A stretch of DNA of 64,000 nucleotides from Paraburkholderia kururiensis JCM 10599 = LMG 19447 (GCF_003986935.1 NZ_RJZE01000018.1:62001-126000); one strand, 5' to 3'. Positions 43,222 through 51,298 are shown, counted from the stretch's first letter. Program-made: numbers and translations. Notes: generated by a model from the sequence alone, not told the origin.

Positions 43222-43943
43222 CGATATTCCTGTCTTGAGAGTGGGTGCATGAAGCTCGGGAATGGGAATCGCCAAGAGGAAATTCTGTACAAAGTATGTC
43301 GTATACAAAAAAGTCGAGCGCAAATTTTGATTCGGGTGTACCCCTGGTAGCAGTCGAGCGGATTGCGGAAATTGTTTTGGCGTGCGTCGGAACGGCGTGC
43401 TGGCGGCGCACTGTCCATAAAAGCAGCGCGAGTCAGCAGGGACGACGGAATGACCGGTGTAAGAAGGTAAGCCCGGATCTCTTCAGCACTGATCTGTTTT
43501 TAAGTACATCGTATACCGTGAGCGGCGCCATGAACTTTGGCGCGTCGACGCTAAGTCACGTCAGGGCTCGGGCGAGCGCGTTCGCCCACGTGGCCGTTCC
43601 CTTTGCGTAGTCGCTTCCGTTGCTGGTGCGCCAGCAGTCAGCGGTTTTCTGGCTGGCCTGCGCTGACGGTTTGCCGTGCTCGAAAATCAATGGCGATTTT
43701 TGCCGGAATCCTGAGACATGGATTTCTCATGCCGCACGATCACGAAGCTCGGCAAAGCGCGGGCGCGTATCGAATGGTTTTCGCCGATCTCGATCCGGCC
43801 GCCGTCACCCATCGCCGGCGACGCCGAGCGTCGTCAAGCTGCTGAACCGCCGATCGCGCAGGCCAGCTGCGAACGGGCGGCAAACGGGTTGCAAACGGGC
43901 TGCAAACGGGCTGCAGTCATACGCGTCAACCACGGGAGTGCCG
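43222..43943. other. Gene-poor region between porin and hydrolase genes
   Basis: About 720 bp without a supportable gene on either strand; the short open frames have no recognisable content. It holds the porin promoter region, GTATAC hexamers at about 43294 and at 43511-43516, an AAAATC/GATTTT inverted repeat near 43684, and a four-unit 11-bp tandem repeat (43871-43914). It may be the scar of an older gene, but no residual protein similarity was seen. Confidence 0.5.
43871..43914. repeat. 11-bp tandem repeat, four units
   Basis: Units gAACGGGcggc, AAACGGGttgc, AAACGGGctgc, AAACGGGctgc in direct succession, 30 bp beyond the hydrolase stop codon. Copy number probably varies between strains by slippage. 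No spacer structure, so not a CRISPR. Confidence 0.8.
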
Positions 43944-44921
43944 CTATACGGCGACGGCGGGATTTCCCACGTTGCCAATGAAATGCAGGATCTCCCGCCC
44001 GAGGTATTCTTCGCCGGAATTGAAATGCGCGACGATCGACGTATGGTTGTGCCCGCGCAATTGAATCAGGCGTGGCGGGACGCCGCGATGGCGTAGCGCT
44101 TCCAGAAAGAACTGCACGCCATACTCGTCGAGATACGGGTTCTCGAATTCGGCCACCGCGATCATCAGCGGGACGGTGGATCGCGCGATATGCGTGAGCG
44201 GCGAGCGCTCGTGGTAGCGCGTCTCGTCGTCGCCGAAATAGGCGCGTACGGGTTTCGCGTTCGGATTGCCCGGGCGGGTGTCTGCGACCAGCCGCGCGCT
44301 GATCAGCACGAGGCCGGCAACGGGCGGCGGCGGAGTTTTGTCCGTGACGGCCGGGTCGAACAGGCAGGTTGCGGCGTGGGCGCCGCCTGCCGAATGGCCG
44401 ATAACGAAGACCCGGTCCGGATCGATGTTCAGCCTGGCGGCATGCCGATGAACGTAGGCCAGCGCGTCGGCCACGTCCTGCGCTCCTTCGGGGTAAGGCG
44501 CTGCGTCGGCGAGCCTGTATTCGACGTTGATCGCGGCAAGCCCCTGCGATGCGAACCAGTAGCAAACGTTGTCGTATATCTCGCCATTGACGCTTTTGTT
44601 GCCCCGAACAAACGCGCCGCCATGCACGAATACCACTGCGTCCAGCTTTCCATCGTCGGTGCGGCGGCCGCTTTCCGCGTGACGGGCGGCCGGCAGAAAC
44701 GTATCGAGCGTGTGTCGCTCGTGGGGGCCGTAGCGCACGTCGCGTTCGACCACGATGCCGTCCCTGGGCGCAGCCGCAACGAGCGGCGTATAGCATTGGA
44801 TGACGGTCTGGCGATGGCCGAGGATGTCGTGTCCCCAGCGCGGGCCGATGTCCAGCAGCAGGCGGCGCTGGTCGTCGGGCAGGGAGCCCAGCGGCTCGAG
44901 GGTCGATCGTCGGGTCACCAT
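43944..44921 (-). CDS. Alpha/beta hydrolase, carboxylesterase/HSL type
   Basis: 325 residues. Oxyanion motif VFVHGGAFVRGN (about 97-108), nucleophile elbow VIGHSAGGAHAA with catalytic Ser, and a C-terminal His in LRGHNHTSIV. The order fits the hormone-sensitive-lipase-like and BD-FAE esterase group acting on small esters or amides. Its start overlaps the ferredoxin stop by 7 bp, so it belongs to the leftward arm of the redox cluster. It may release or remove an acyl group from the cluster substrate. Confidence 0.87.
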   Translation of the reverse strand: MVTRRSTLEPLGSLPDDQRRLLLDIGPRWGHDILGHRQTVIQCYTPLVAAAPRDGIVVERDVRYGPHERHTLDTFLPAARHAESGRRTDDGKLDAVVFVHGGAFVRGNKSVNGEIYDNVCYWFASQGLAAINVEYRLADAAPYPEGAQDVADALAYVHRHAARLNIDPDRVFVIGHSAGGAHAATCLFDPAVTDKTPPPPVAGLVLISARLVADTRPGNPNAKPVRAYFGDDETRYHERSPLTHIARSTVPLMIAVAEFENPYLDEYGVQFFLEALRHRGVPPRLIQLRGHNHTSIVAHFNSGEEYLGREILHFIGNVGNPAVAV

Positions 44922-45193
44922 GATATGTACACATCCCCGTTCACGAATGTCTGGCAGGCCATGCGGTAGCCTGCCGCGATTTCGGCCGTGCTCAGGTGCC
45001 GTCTTTCCTTGTCTTTCACGGCGTCGGTATTTTCAAGACCCCGTTCGACCTTGCACTTGCACGTCCCGCAAAGGCCGCCGCCGCACTTGAAAGGGATTCC
45101 GCCTTTTTCGCGCAGGGAAACGCGAAGCAGATTGCTGTTGGGCGGAGCGCTCACGCACTTGTTGTCGTTGCTGAGGAAAGTAATCTGGATCAT
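44915..45193 (-). CDS. Plant-type 2Fe-2S ferredoxin A of the redox cluster
   Basis: 92 residues. Cluster ligands Cys37-x4-Cys42-x2-Cys45 (KCGGGLCGTCKC) and Cys80 (MACQ). It is a small soluble electron carrier. Its gene overlaps the hydrolase start, and the upstream neighbour is the unrecognised 112-aa gene, 45 bp away. With ferredoxin B and the reductase at 49085-50110 it can form an electron chain to the diiron protein. Confidence 0.9.
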   Translation of the reverse strand: MIQITFLSNDNKCVSAPPNSNLLRVSLREKGGIPFKCGGGLCGTCKCKVERGLENTDAVKDKERRHLSTAEIAAGYRMACQTFVNGDVYISW

Positions 45194-45238
45194 GCAGAAA
45201 GCCTGTTCTGTTCACGTGGCGGGATCGAAACGAAGACG

Positions 45239-45577
45239 TCACGCGGCGGACACATCGGTTCGCCGCACCAGCCGTGCATTGGAATTGCGCGTGCCGACCA
45301 GTACCTGGAGGGCGCTGAACGCGGTGTCGCGGTGGGAGAATTTTTCGAGGAACCGGATCGGCATGTCATTGACCGTCGCGTCGCCCGACTCATCGACGAT
45401 GCGGATTCTGGCCTCGCCGTACACCGCCGCGATCACGAATGTCGCGAGATGGCGCCCGCAATACAGGTAATCCCATGCCTCGGCAGGCGCCAGTTTGCCG
45501 ATGGCTTCGGTCCGGTACTGCCCCGGCTTGCTGGTGAGAATTACGTAGGCGACGGGGCTGATTGCCGTGCCGTTCAC
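45239..45577 (-). CDS. Unrecognised 112-aa protein in the ferredoxin operon
   Basis: I do not recognise this family. The GTG start at 45577 overlaps the ferredoxin B stop as GTGA, so translation is coupled; longer frames upstream lie inside that ferredoxin. The sequence is globular: YVILTSKPGQYRTEAIGKL, then a region with one Cys (DYLYCGRHLATFVI), a strand pattern EARIRIVDESGDATV and an acidic-to-basic tail with RRTDV. No signal peptide or membrane segment. One Cys and one adjacent His are too few for an Fe-S cluster alone. Position between two ferredoxins suggests an auxiliary or substrate-binding role in the same oxidation. Confidence 0.7.
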   Translation of the reverse strand: MNGTAISPVAYVILTSKPGQYRTEAIGKLAPAEAWDYLYCGRHLATFVIAAVYGEARIRIVDESGDATVNDMPIRFLEKFSHRDTAFSALQVLVGTRNSNARLVRRTDVSAA

Positions 45578-45879
45578 GTCGTCTCCCGGTCGGTTTGTTC
45601 GAGCTCGATGTCGTGCTCGATCCACAGCTGGCAGGCGAGACGGTAGCCCTGCTCCAACCGCTCACCGAGCTGTTTCCTTTCCTTCCAGTTGGGCGGCGGA
45701 AGATGTTCGCCGCCGGCATGGACGACACACGCGCATCGGGAGCACTTTCCCATGCCGCACTCGTAACGAAGATGCGGGTAGGGGAACTGCTTGATTCCGG
45801 CGCGAACCACCAGATTGGTGTGTTCCTTGACTTCGTCCCGGTAGGTCTGTCCGTCCCGGTGAAATGTGACCATCGGCAT
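45574..45879 (-). CDS. Plant-type 2Fe-2S ferredoxin B of the redox cluster
   Basis: 101 residues. Ligands Cys41-x4-Cys46-x2-Cys49 (YECGMGKCSRCAC) and Cys83 (LACQ). The ATG at 45879 has GAAGGA upstream; a much longer open frame to 46314 would cross the divergent promoter and the neighbouring gene. First gene of the leftward arm; the start lies about 330 bp from the divergent HDO gene. Confidence 0.9.
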   Translation of the reverse strand: MPMVTFHRDGQTYRDEVKEHTNLVVRAGIKQFPYPHLRYECGMGKCSRCACVVHAGGEHLPPPNWKERKQLGERLEQGYRLACQLWIEHDIELEQTDRETT

Positions 45880-45955
45880 TACCGTCCTTCCTCTGCGTCG
45901 GATGGGGTGCGATCTGGCGTCGACCAGTCTTGCAGCGAATTGTATCAATCCAATG

Positions 45956-45975
45956 GAACATTGTATACTTTGTTC
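45956..45975. promoter_or_regulatory. GTATAC-centred near-palindrome, candidate operator
   Basis: GAACA-TT-GTATAC-TT-TGTTC, perfectly symmetrical except for the two TT spacers. It lies in the divergent promoter region of the redox cluster. A second GTATAC is at 46102-46107. The hexamer recurs before the porin genes and, as TTTTGTATAG, before the GntR gene, so a GntR-type regulator could connect them. Confidence 0.45.
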
Positions 45976-46018
45976 GAATCGATCAAGATGGCCGATATGG
46001 GCAACCGCGTCATCTCTT

Positions 46019-46049
46019 CCGTGGTTTGGGTGATAAGCCTTTACCACGG
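46019..46049. repeat. Inverted repeat in the divergent promoter region
   Basis: CCGTGGT (46019-46025) and ACCACGG (46043-46049) separated by 17 bases. Arm length and spacing suit either a dimeric regulator site or an mRNA hairpin in the 5' leader of the HDO gene. Confidence 0.45.
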
Positions 46050-46207
46050 GCGCTTCGACACCTGAATGAGATACCGCTCCCCTGCGCATCTCAACTTTAA
46101 AGTATACAGTATTCTTTTGTTCATCTATTCTATCCCCGCTGTCTGCTGTTCGGGCCGCAAGGTCGCGTTCTGCAGACGTCGTTCCCACCAGGATAAGGAG
46201 CAAAGAG

Positions 46208-46939
46208 ATGGCCGAATTGATGAATCGAGACGAATTCCGCAAGGCGCTTGAAGAAGCCATCAAGGGCAAGAGCGCCAACAAGGCGCCGTTCAGCGTTGCG
46301 TGGGCGAGCGGCAAGCTCAGCCGCGCGCACCTCGCCCGCTGGGCCGAGAATCACTACCACTATGTCGGCCCGTTCGCCGACTACCTCGGTTACCTGTACG
46401 CCCGCACGCCCGACCATATGACCGAGGCGAAGGACTTCCTGCTGGCCAACATGTACGAGGAGGAGATCGGCGGCGACCGTCATACCGACCTGCTCATCCG
46501 TTTTGCCGAAGCGTGCGGCACGACGCGCGAGCGTGTGATCGACCCCGACAACATGTCGCCGACAACGCGCGGCCTGCAGGCCTGGTGCTACTCGGTGGCC
46601 ATGCGCGAGGATCCCGTCGTCGCCGTCGCCGCGCTCGTGGTCGGGCTCGAATCGCAGGTGCCCTCGATCTATCGCAAACAGACGCCGACGCTGCGGGAAA
46701 AGTACAAGTTCACGGACGAAGAGGTCGAGTTCTTCGACCTGCATATCGTGTCTGACGAGATCCACGGCGAGCGCGGCTACCAGATCGTGCTCGAAAACGC
46801 GACTACGCCAGATCTCCAGCAACGTTGTCTGAAGATCTGCGAAATCGGCGCGCAGATGCGCCTGCTCTATACGACGGCGCTCTATTACGACTATGTCGAA
46901 AAGGAAATTCCGCTGCCGGAGCTGGGGCTCGCCGCCTGA
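46208..46939 (+). CDS. Heme-oxygenase-like diiron oxidase (HDO), TenA/PqqC-like fold
   Basis: 243 residues, all helical. The six-ligand diiron pattern of HDO proteins is complete: Glu85-x6-His92 (EEIGGDRH), Glu148 (VVGLESQV), and His179-x3-Asp183-x2-His186 (LHIVSDEIHG). The spacings agree with those remembered for the CADD/UndA/SznF superfamily. Known members use O2 and two irons for N-oxygenation, oxidative C-C or C-N cleavage, or desaturation. An excellent AGGATAAGGAG site precedes the ATG. It heads the rightward arm of a cluster with two ferredoxins, a reductase and an aldehyde dehydrogenase, that is, with its own electron supply. The substrate is unknown. Confidence 0.87.
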   Translation: MAELMNRDEFRKALEEAIKGKSANKAPFSVAWASGKLSRAHLARWAENHYHYVGPFADYLGYLYARTPDHMTEAKDFLLANMYEEEIGGDRHTDLLIRFAEACGTTRERVIDPDNMSPTTRGLQAWCYSVAMREDPVVAVAALVVGLESQVPSIYRKQTPTLREKYKFTDEEVEFFDLHIVSDEIHGERGYQIVLENATTPDLQQRCLKICEIGAQMRLLYTTALYYDYVEKEIPLPELGLAA

Positions 46940-47026
46940 GTCCGTCCGGGTCGGGCGTTACGGCTCGGCCGTTCTGTTCGTGTAGCGGCGGCCAGGTGAG
47001 CGCCGCATAAAAAGGGAAGTGGTGTG

Positions 47027-48484
47027 ATGAGCGAATCCGCAACCGTATTCAAGAACCTGATCGCGGGGGAGTGGACCGACAGCGTCAGCGGGAAGACTTT
47101 CGCGAATATCAATCCCGCCGATACCCGCGACGTCGTGGGTCATTTCCAGTCGTCAGTGACAGCGGATGCACGGGCGGCGATCCACGCAGCGTCGGCTGCA
47201 TTCGCCCCGTGGCGCCGCACGCCGGTCTCCGCGCGGGCCCGAATCGTCAACAAGGCGGCCGACTGGCTCGAGGCCCGAGCGGATGCATTTGCCGTGGAGT
47301 TGACGCGCGAAGAAGGCAAGCCGCTCGCGCAGAGCCGGGATGAAATACTCCGGTCGGCTCAGGTACTGCGTTTCTACGCGGTCGAAGCACAGACGTTCAC
47401 CGGTGAGACGTTTCCGGGCGACGATCCCGACCAGCAGGTGTTCACACAGCGCGAGCCGCTCGGCGTGGTCACCGTCATCACGCCGTGGAATTTTCCGATC
47501 TCGATTCCGGCGCGCAAGATTGCCCCGGCGTTGATGGCCGGGAACACGGTGATTTTCAAGCCGTCGTCGGACGCGCCGCTCATCGGCTACCGGCTCGCGG
47601 AGGCGTTCGCGCAGGCCGGCATTCCCGCCGGTGTGCTCAATTACGTCACGGGGCGCGCGTCGGACGTCGGCGCGGCGATTACCGAATCGCCGGCCGTGCG
47701 GGCGATCTCGTTTACGGGGTCGACTTCGGCGGGCGAGCACATTCATCGGTCGGTGCCGATGACGACGCGCACGCAGATGGAACTGGGCGGGAAGAATCCG
47801 CTGATCGTCATGGAGGACGCGGATCTCGACCGCGCGGTGGATCTCGCGATCAAGGGCGGGCTGTCGCTGAGCGGGCAGGCCTGCACGGGCACGAGCCGGC
47901 TCCTCGTGATGGAGCCGGTGCGCCGCACATTCACGGAAAAGCTGGTGGCCCGGGTCAAGAGCCTCAAGATCGGCAGCGGCGTCACGCCGGGCATGGACCT
48001 CGGTCCACTGGCGAATCGCAGCCAGCTCGACACGGTGCTCGACTACGTGGCGTCGGGCAAGGCGCAGTCGACGCACTTGATCGGCGGGGATCGACTGACG
48101 ACCGATGGCTTCGAGCATGGCTATTACGTGACGCCCGCGGTATTCACGGACGTTCCGGAAAGCGCGCGCATCTATCGCGAGGAAATCTTCGGGCCCGTGC
48201 TCGCCATCGTTGCCGTGACGAGTTACGACGACGCGATCGCCAGGGCGAACGACACCGAATATGGTTTGTCGGCCGCCATTGCCACGTCGAATCCGCGCTA
48301 CATGCACCGGTTCGCCGACGACATCGAGGCGGGCACCGTCAAGATCAACCGCACGACGACCGGCAACGTGATCAATGCGCCGTTCGGTGGGTTGAAGCGC
48401 TCCAGCACCTCGACGTTCCGCGAATCGGGCCGCGCAGGGCTCGAGTTCTACACGCAGATCAAGACGGTCTACCGCGGCCTGTAA
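47027..48484 (+). CDS. NAD(P)-dependent aldehyde dehydrogenase (succinate/2-oxoglutarate semialdehyde type)
   Basis: 485 residues. Catalytic residues present: Asn in TPWNFPISIP, Glu in MELGGKNPLIV, Cys in SLSGQACTGTSR; EEIFGPVLAIV and NAPFGGLKRSSTSTFRE follow. The overall sequence is closest to semialdehyde dehydrogenases of the SSADH/KGSADH group. In the HDO cluster it would oxidise an aldehyde released by oxidative cleavage. The ATG at 47027 follows AGGGAAG; a GTG at 47024 is immediately upstream and in frame. The gap to the HDO gene is 87 bp. Confidence 0.88.
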   Translation: MSESATVFKNLIAGEWTDSVSGKTFANINPADTRDVVGHFQSSVTADARAAIHAASAAFAPWRRTPVSARARIVNKAADWLEARADAFAVELTREEGKPLAQSRDEILRSAQVLRFYAVEAQTFTGETFPGDDPDQQVFTQREPLGVVTVITPWNFPISIPARKIAPALMAGNTVIFKPSSDAPLIGYRLAEAFAQAGIPAGVLNYVTGRASDVGAAITESPAVRAISFTGSTSAGEHIHRSVPMTTRTQMELGGKNPLIVMEDADLDRAVDLAIKGGLSLSGQACTGTSRLLVMEPVRRTFTEKLVARVKSLKIGSGVTPGMDLGPLANRSQLDTVLDYVASGKAQSTHLIGGDRLTTDGFEHGYYVTPAVFTDVPESARIYREEIFGPVLAIVAVTSYDDAIARANDTEYGLSAAIATSNPRYMHRFADDIEAGTVKINRTTTGNVINAPFGGLKRSSTSTFRESGRAGLEFYTQIKTVYRGL

Positions 48485-48551
48485 CGCGAACATGTGCCAA
48501 CCGTTGCGCGCGGTTCGCGACAACGACATCCCATTCAATCGGAAACGCATC

Positions 48552-49031
48552 ATGAAGAGTTCTCTCAAACTTGAACTGGCCGAGGCGCGTGTGATGGCCT
48601 GGGCCGCGCTGGAGCGAGCGCAGGCCATCAACGTACCGGAGTCGGTCTGCATCGTCGACGACGGCGGCTATCCGCTCGTGCTGGAACGGATGGACGACGC
48701 ACGCATCACCGGGCCACAGATCGCATGGAACAAGGCGTTCACCGCGGCGGGCCACAAGCGCTCCACGCATCTGTTCACGAAGGCACCCAATGGTCCCGCG
48801 TTGCCGGGCAACGAAGCGTTCGGCATTCAACTGAGCTTCGAGGGGCGCTTTGCCGCCTTCGTCGGCGGCTTTCCGATCGTCGTCGACGATCAGGTGATTG
48901 GCGGCGTCGGACTTAGCGGCGGAAACGGTGAGCAAGACACGCAGTGCGCCGTGGCGGCGCTGCAGGCGCTGCACGACCTGCTTGGCGCGAGCGGTCATCG
49001 CGTCGTCGTGGAAGCCGACATCAAGAAGTGA
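48552..49031 (+). CDS. HbpS/GlcG (DUF336) family protein
   Basis: 159 residues. The family core is clear: N-terminal helix LAEARVMAWAALERAQ, CIVDDGGYPLVLERMDDA, AWNKAFTAAGHKRST, GGFPIVVDDQVIGGVGLSGG and a C-terminal helix. Some members bind heme or cobalamin, and one is a heme-sensing partner of a two-component system. Many lie in aromatic or glycolate operons with unknown role. GGAAACG precedes the ATG at 48552. Here it is sandwiched between the aldehyde dehydrogenase and the reductase genes. Confidence 0.88.
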   Translation: MKSSLKLELAEARVMAWAALERAQAINVPESVCIVDDGGYPLVLERMDDARITGPQIAWNKAFTAAGHKRSTHLFTKAPNGPALPGNEAFGIQLSFEGRFAAFVGGFPIVVDDQVIGGVGLSGGNGEQDTQCAVAALQALHDLLGASGHRVVVEADIKK

Positions 49032-49084
49032 CGCTGCCTGCCGCCTGGTAGCAGGCCGGTCCATTGTTTCGTTAGAGATGCGAT

Positions 49085-50110
49085 ATGGTCTATCAGATAG
49101 AAATGGCGGGAACCGGCGAGCGATTTGAGGCCCGCGCCGACGAGTCGCTGCTCAAGGCCGCGACCACGGCGGGAGTCGCGATTCCCCACGATTGCCAGTT
49201 GGGCGGATGCGGGACGTGCCGTGTGAAGGTGGTGAGTGGCGCGCACGAGTACGACGAATTTCCGTTCGGCCTCTCGCAGGAGGAGGCGGATGCGGGTTTC
49301 GTGCTCGCCTGCCAGGCACGTGCGCGCAGCAACATGGTGATCGCTGCTGCACAGGCGGGTGCAGACGTGTCGGCGCCGATGCGGATCGAGTCCCGCGTCG
49401 TCGACATTAGCCCGCTCGGGCCGGATGTCCGGCGCCTCGCAATTGCGCTGCCGGAGCAGGTGGACCTGAAATTCAATCCCGGACAGTACATGAACGTGCT
49501 GCTGGGCGATGGCGAACGTCGGAGTTTTTCGATGGCCTCGTTCGCCGGTTTGCCTGTACTGGATTTCCATATCAAGCGGGTGCCGGGCGGGCGGTTCACC
49601 GATGATGGGCTGTCGTCGCTGAAGCCGGGGGACCGCCTCGCTGTCGAACTGCCGCTGGGCAGTTTCCGTTTCCACGCGGAGGACTATCGTCCGCTGCTGA
49701 TGGTCGTGACCGGGACCGGGCTGGCGCCGGTCAAGGCCATTCTCGAATCGCTCATGGACGATCCCGACTGCCCGCCGGTATGGCTCTACTGGGGGGCGCG
49801 CAGCGAAGCGGATCTGTATCTGCACGACGAGATCCAGCAATGGGGCGCGCGTCTCTACGAGTTCGCGTATGTGCCGGTGCTTTCGCGCCCGGGCGCGGGA
49901 TGGACCCGAAGACGGGGTTACGTGCAGCACGCGGTGTGCGAAGACTTCGCGGACCTCTCCGAATACTCGATCTATCTGTGCGGGTCCCCCGCCATGATCG
50001 ACGACGCGCGGCGGCATTTCCTGGAGAAAGGCGCGAGCATCGATCACCTCTACGCAGACAGCTTCACTTTTCAGCACGACGCAAAAGCGCTGGCAAACAG
50101 CAGCCTGTGA
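49085..50110 (+). CDS. 2Fe-2S/FAD/NAD oxidoreductase, candidate electron donor of the diiron protein
   Basis: 341 residues in the order ferredoxin domain, FAD domain, NAD domain (BenC/MmoC/phenol hydroxylase P5 order). N-terminal cluster Cys37-x4-Cys42-x2-Cys45 and Cys76; FAD motif RRSFSMAS; NAD segment VTGTGLAPVKAI and YLCGSPAMIDDA. This order is common for reductases that feed diiron or Rieske oxygenases, and differs from the reductase at 34804-35772. It probably reduces ferredoxins A and B or the HDO protein directly. Confidence 0.9.
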   Translation: MVYQIEMAGTGERFEARADESLLKAATTAGVAIPHDCQLGGCGTCRVKVVSGAHEYDEFPFGLSQEEADAGFVLACQARARSNMVIAAAQAGADVSAPMRIESRVVDISPLGPDVRRLAIALPEQVDLKFNPGQYMNVLLGDGERRSFSMASFAGLPVLDFHIKRVPGGRFTDDGLSSLKPGDRLAVELPLGSFRFHAEDYRPLLMVVTGTGLAPVKAILESLMDDPDCPPVWLYWGARSEADLYLHDEIQQWGARLYEFAYVPVLSRPGAGWTRRRGYVQHAVCEDFADLSEYSIYLCGSPAMIDDARRHFLEKGASIDHLYADSFTFQHDAKALANSSL

Positions 50111-50121
50111 GCGTTGCTTAT

Positions 50122-50155
50122 GGCCCGGCAGGGCGCGTGTTCGTCGTGCCGGGCC
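50122..50155. repeat. Hairpin between the reductase and cyclodeaminase genes
   Basis: GGCCCGGCA (50122-50130) pairs with TGCCGGGCC (50147-50155) around a 16-nt loop; a second hairpin CCACCA-TGCAG-TGGTGG follows at 50160-50176. No T-run follows. They may attenuate or stabilise the transcript before the last gene. Confidence 0.5.
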
Positions 50156-50227
50156 CAATCCACCATGCAGTGGTGGGTGGACTGCATTTTTCCGGCACTC
50201 CTATTCTGGTTGAGAAAGGGCGATTCC

Positions 50228-51178
50228 ATGATTCATTTTACGGATGCGCAGATCGACGAACTGATCGATATCGACGACGCCATCCCGGCGCTCGAACGGG
50301 GATTCCGCGATCTGGCGAACGGCCGCGCGGCCGTCCAGCCGCGCATACGTACGGAGGCGGGCGGCGTGAAGCTCTCGACGTTGGGGGCCGTGCTGCCTGA
50401 GCAGGGTGTTGCCGGCGCGAAGGTCTATTCGACCATTGGCGGGCGCTTCAATTTTTCGATCGTGCTGTTTTCCACCGTCGACGGCCGCCTTCTCGCCACG
50501 CTGGACGCCAACACGATCACGCGTATCCGTACGGCTGCAACGACGGTTTTGGCGGTACGCGCGCTGGCGGCAAAGCACGCAAAGACGGCGGCCATTTTCG
50601 GCACCGGCGTGCAGGGCAGGGCGCATGCGCTGGCGCTGGCCGGGCATACGGGGCTCCGATCATTTCGCATTGTTGGTCTGGAGGCGATGCACGAACTGGC
50701 TGCTGAGGTCGAAGCCGCGGGCGCGTCGCGAGGCGTGGAGGCCGTGGTGTGCGCCGCTGCGGACGCGGTTCGTGGTGCAGACGTTATCGTGACGGCGACC
50801 CGCGCCACGGGCGCGCTGTTCGACGGCACGACCGTGGCGCCGGGCACGGTCGTGGCGGCCATCGGTTCCAGCCTGCCCACGACGCGTGAACTCGACGACG
50901 CGCTGATCGCGCGCGCGTCACGGATCGTGGTCGAGTTGCGGCAGCAGGCGCGTGAGGAGGCGGGCGATCTTCTGCTCGCGCAGCCCGGAACGTTCCGATG
51001 GGCGGACACCGTCGAGCTTGGTGACGTCCTGGTGGGAAACGCGAAGGGCCGCGTACAGGACGACGACGTGATCGTTTACAAGGCGGTGGGCATCGGGTTG
51101 CAGGACATCGTTCTCGCCGGCATTGCGTGGGAGAAGCATCTCAGACGGCCGGGGTGCTCGCTCGTATACGCGCGGTAA
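50228..51178 (+). CDS. Ornithine cyclodeaminase/mu-crystallin family protein with an altered C-terminus
   Basis: 316 residues. Rossmann motif IFGTGVQGRAHA near residue 120, GAKVYSTIGGRFNFSIVLF in the first half and VVAAIGSSLPTTREL in the second are family features. The last dozen residues (RRPGCSLVYAR) lie on sequence that, read on the other strand, is the coding sequence of a MerR-type regulator (51121-51298), so the natural C-terminus seems replaced by a recombination joint. It closes the rightward arm of the redox cluster. The start at 50228 has GGGCGA only, a weak site; the frame is open from 50114. Confidence 0.83.
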   Translation: MIHFTDAQIDELIDIDDAIPALERGFRDLANGRAAVQPRIRTEAGGVKLSTLGAVLPEQGVAGAKVYSTIGGRFNFSIVLFSTVDGRLLATLDANTITRIRTAATTVLAVRALAAKHAKTAAIFGTGVQGRAHALALAGHTGLRSFRIVGLEAMHELAAEVEAAGASRGVEAVVCAAADAVRGADVIVTATRATGALFDGTTVAPGTVVAAIGSSLPTTRELDDALIARASRIVVELRQQAREEAGDLLLAQPGTFRWADTVELGDVLVGNAKGRVQDDDVIVYKAVGIGLQDIVLAGIAWEKHLRRPGCSLVYAR

Positions 51179-51298
51179 TTCGCTTCGGTTCGGGCGGGCG
51201 CCGGCAGCAGCCCTGTCTTTTCGTAGAAGCGGATAGTTTCGACCCTTCGTGTCCGTCGCACGCGCGAGTTGTCCGATCGCCAGCGGCTCGTGTGGCAT
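51121..51298 (-). pseudogene. MerR-type metal regulator remnant (frameshifted, truncated)
   Basis: From ATG 51298 the first codons read MPHEPLAIGQLARATDTK, then one extra G in the GGG at 51238-51243 region shifts the frame. In the corrected frame VETIRFYEKTGLLPAPART, NYRAY and EHPGRLR follow, the helix-turn-helix and wing of a MerR/CadR-type regulator. The match ends near 51135, where the cyclodeaminase gene begins on the other strand. The effector domain is missing. The product cannot be functional; the divergent target promoter at 51303-51333 is still intact. Confidence 0.78.

Noticed and set aside
43871..43914. Possible CRISPR-like repeat
   Set aside because: Units are 11 bp and directly adjacent without spacers, and no cas genes are present.
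47153..48652. 499-codon minus-strand frame over the aldehyde dehydrogenase
   Set aside because: Antisense shadow; the plus strand has all ALDH catalytic residues.
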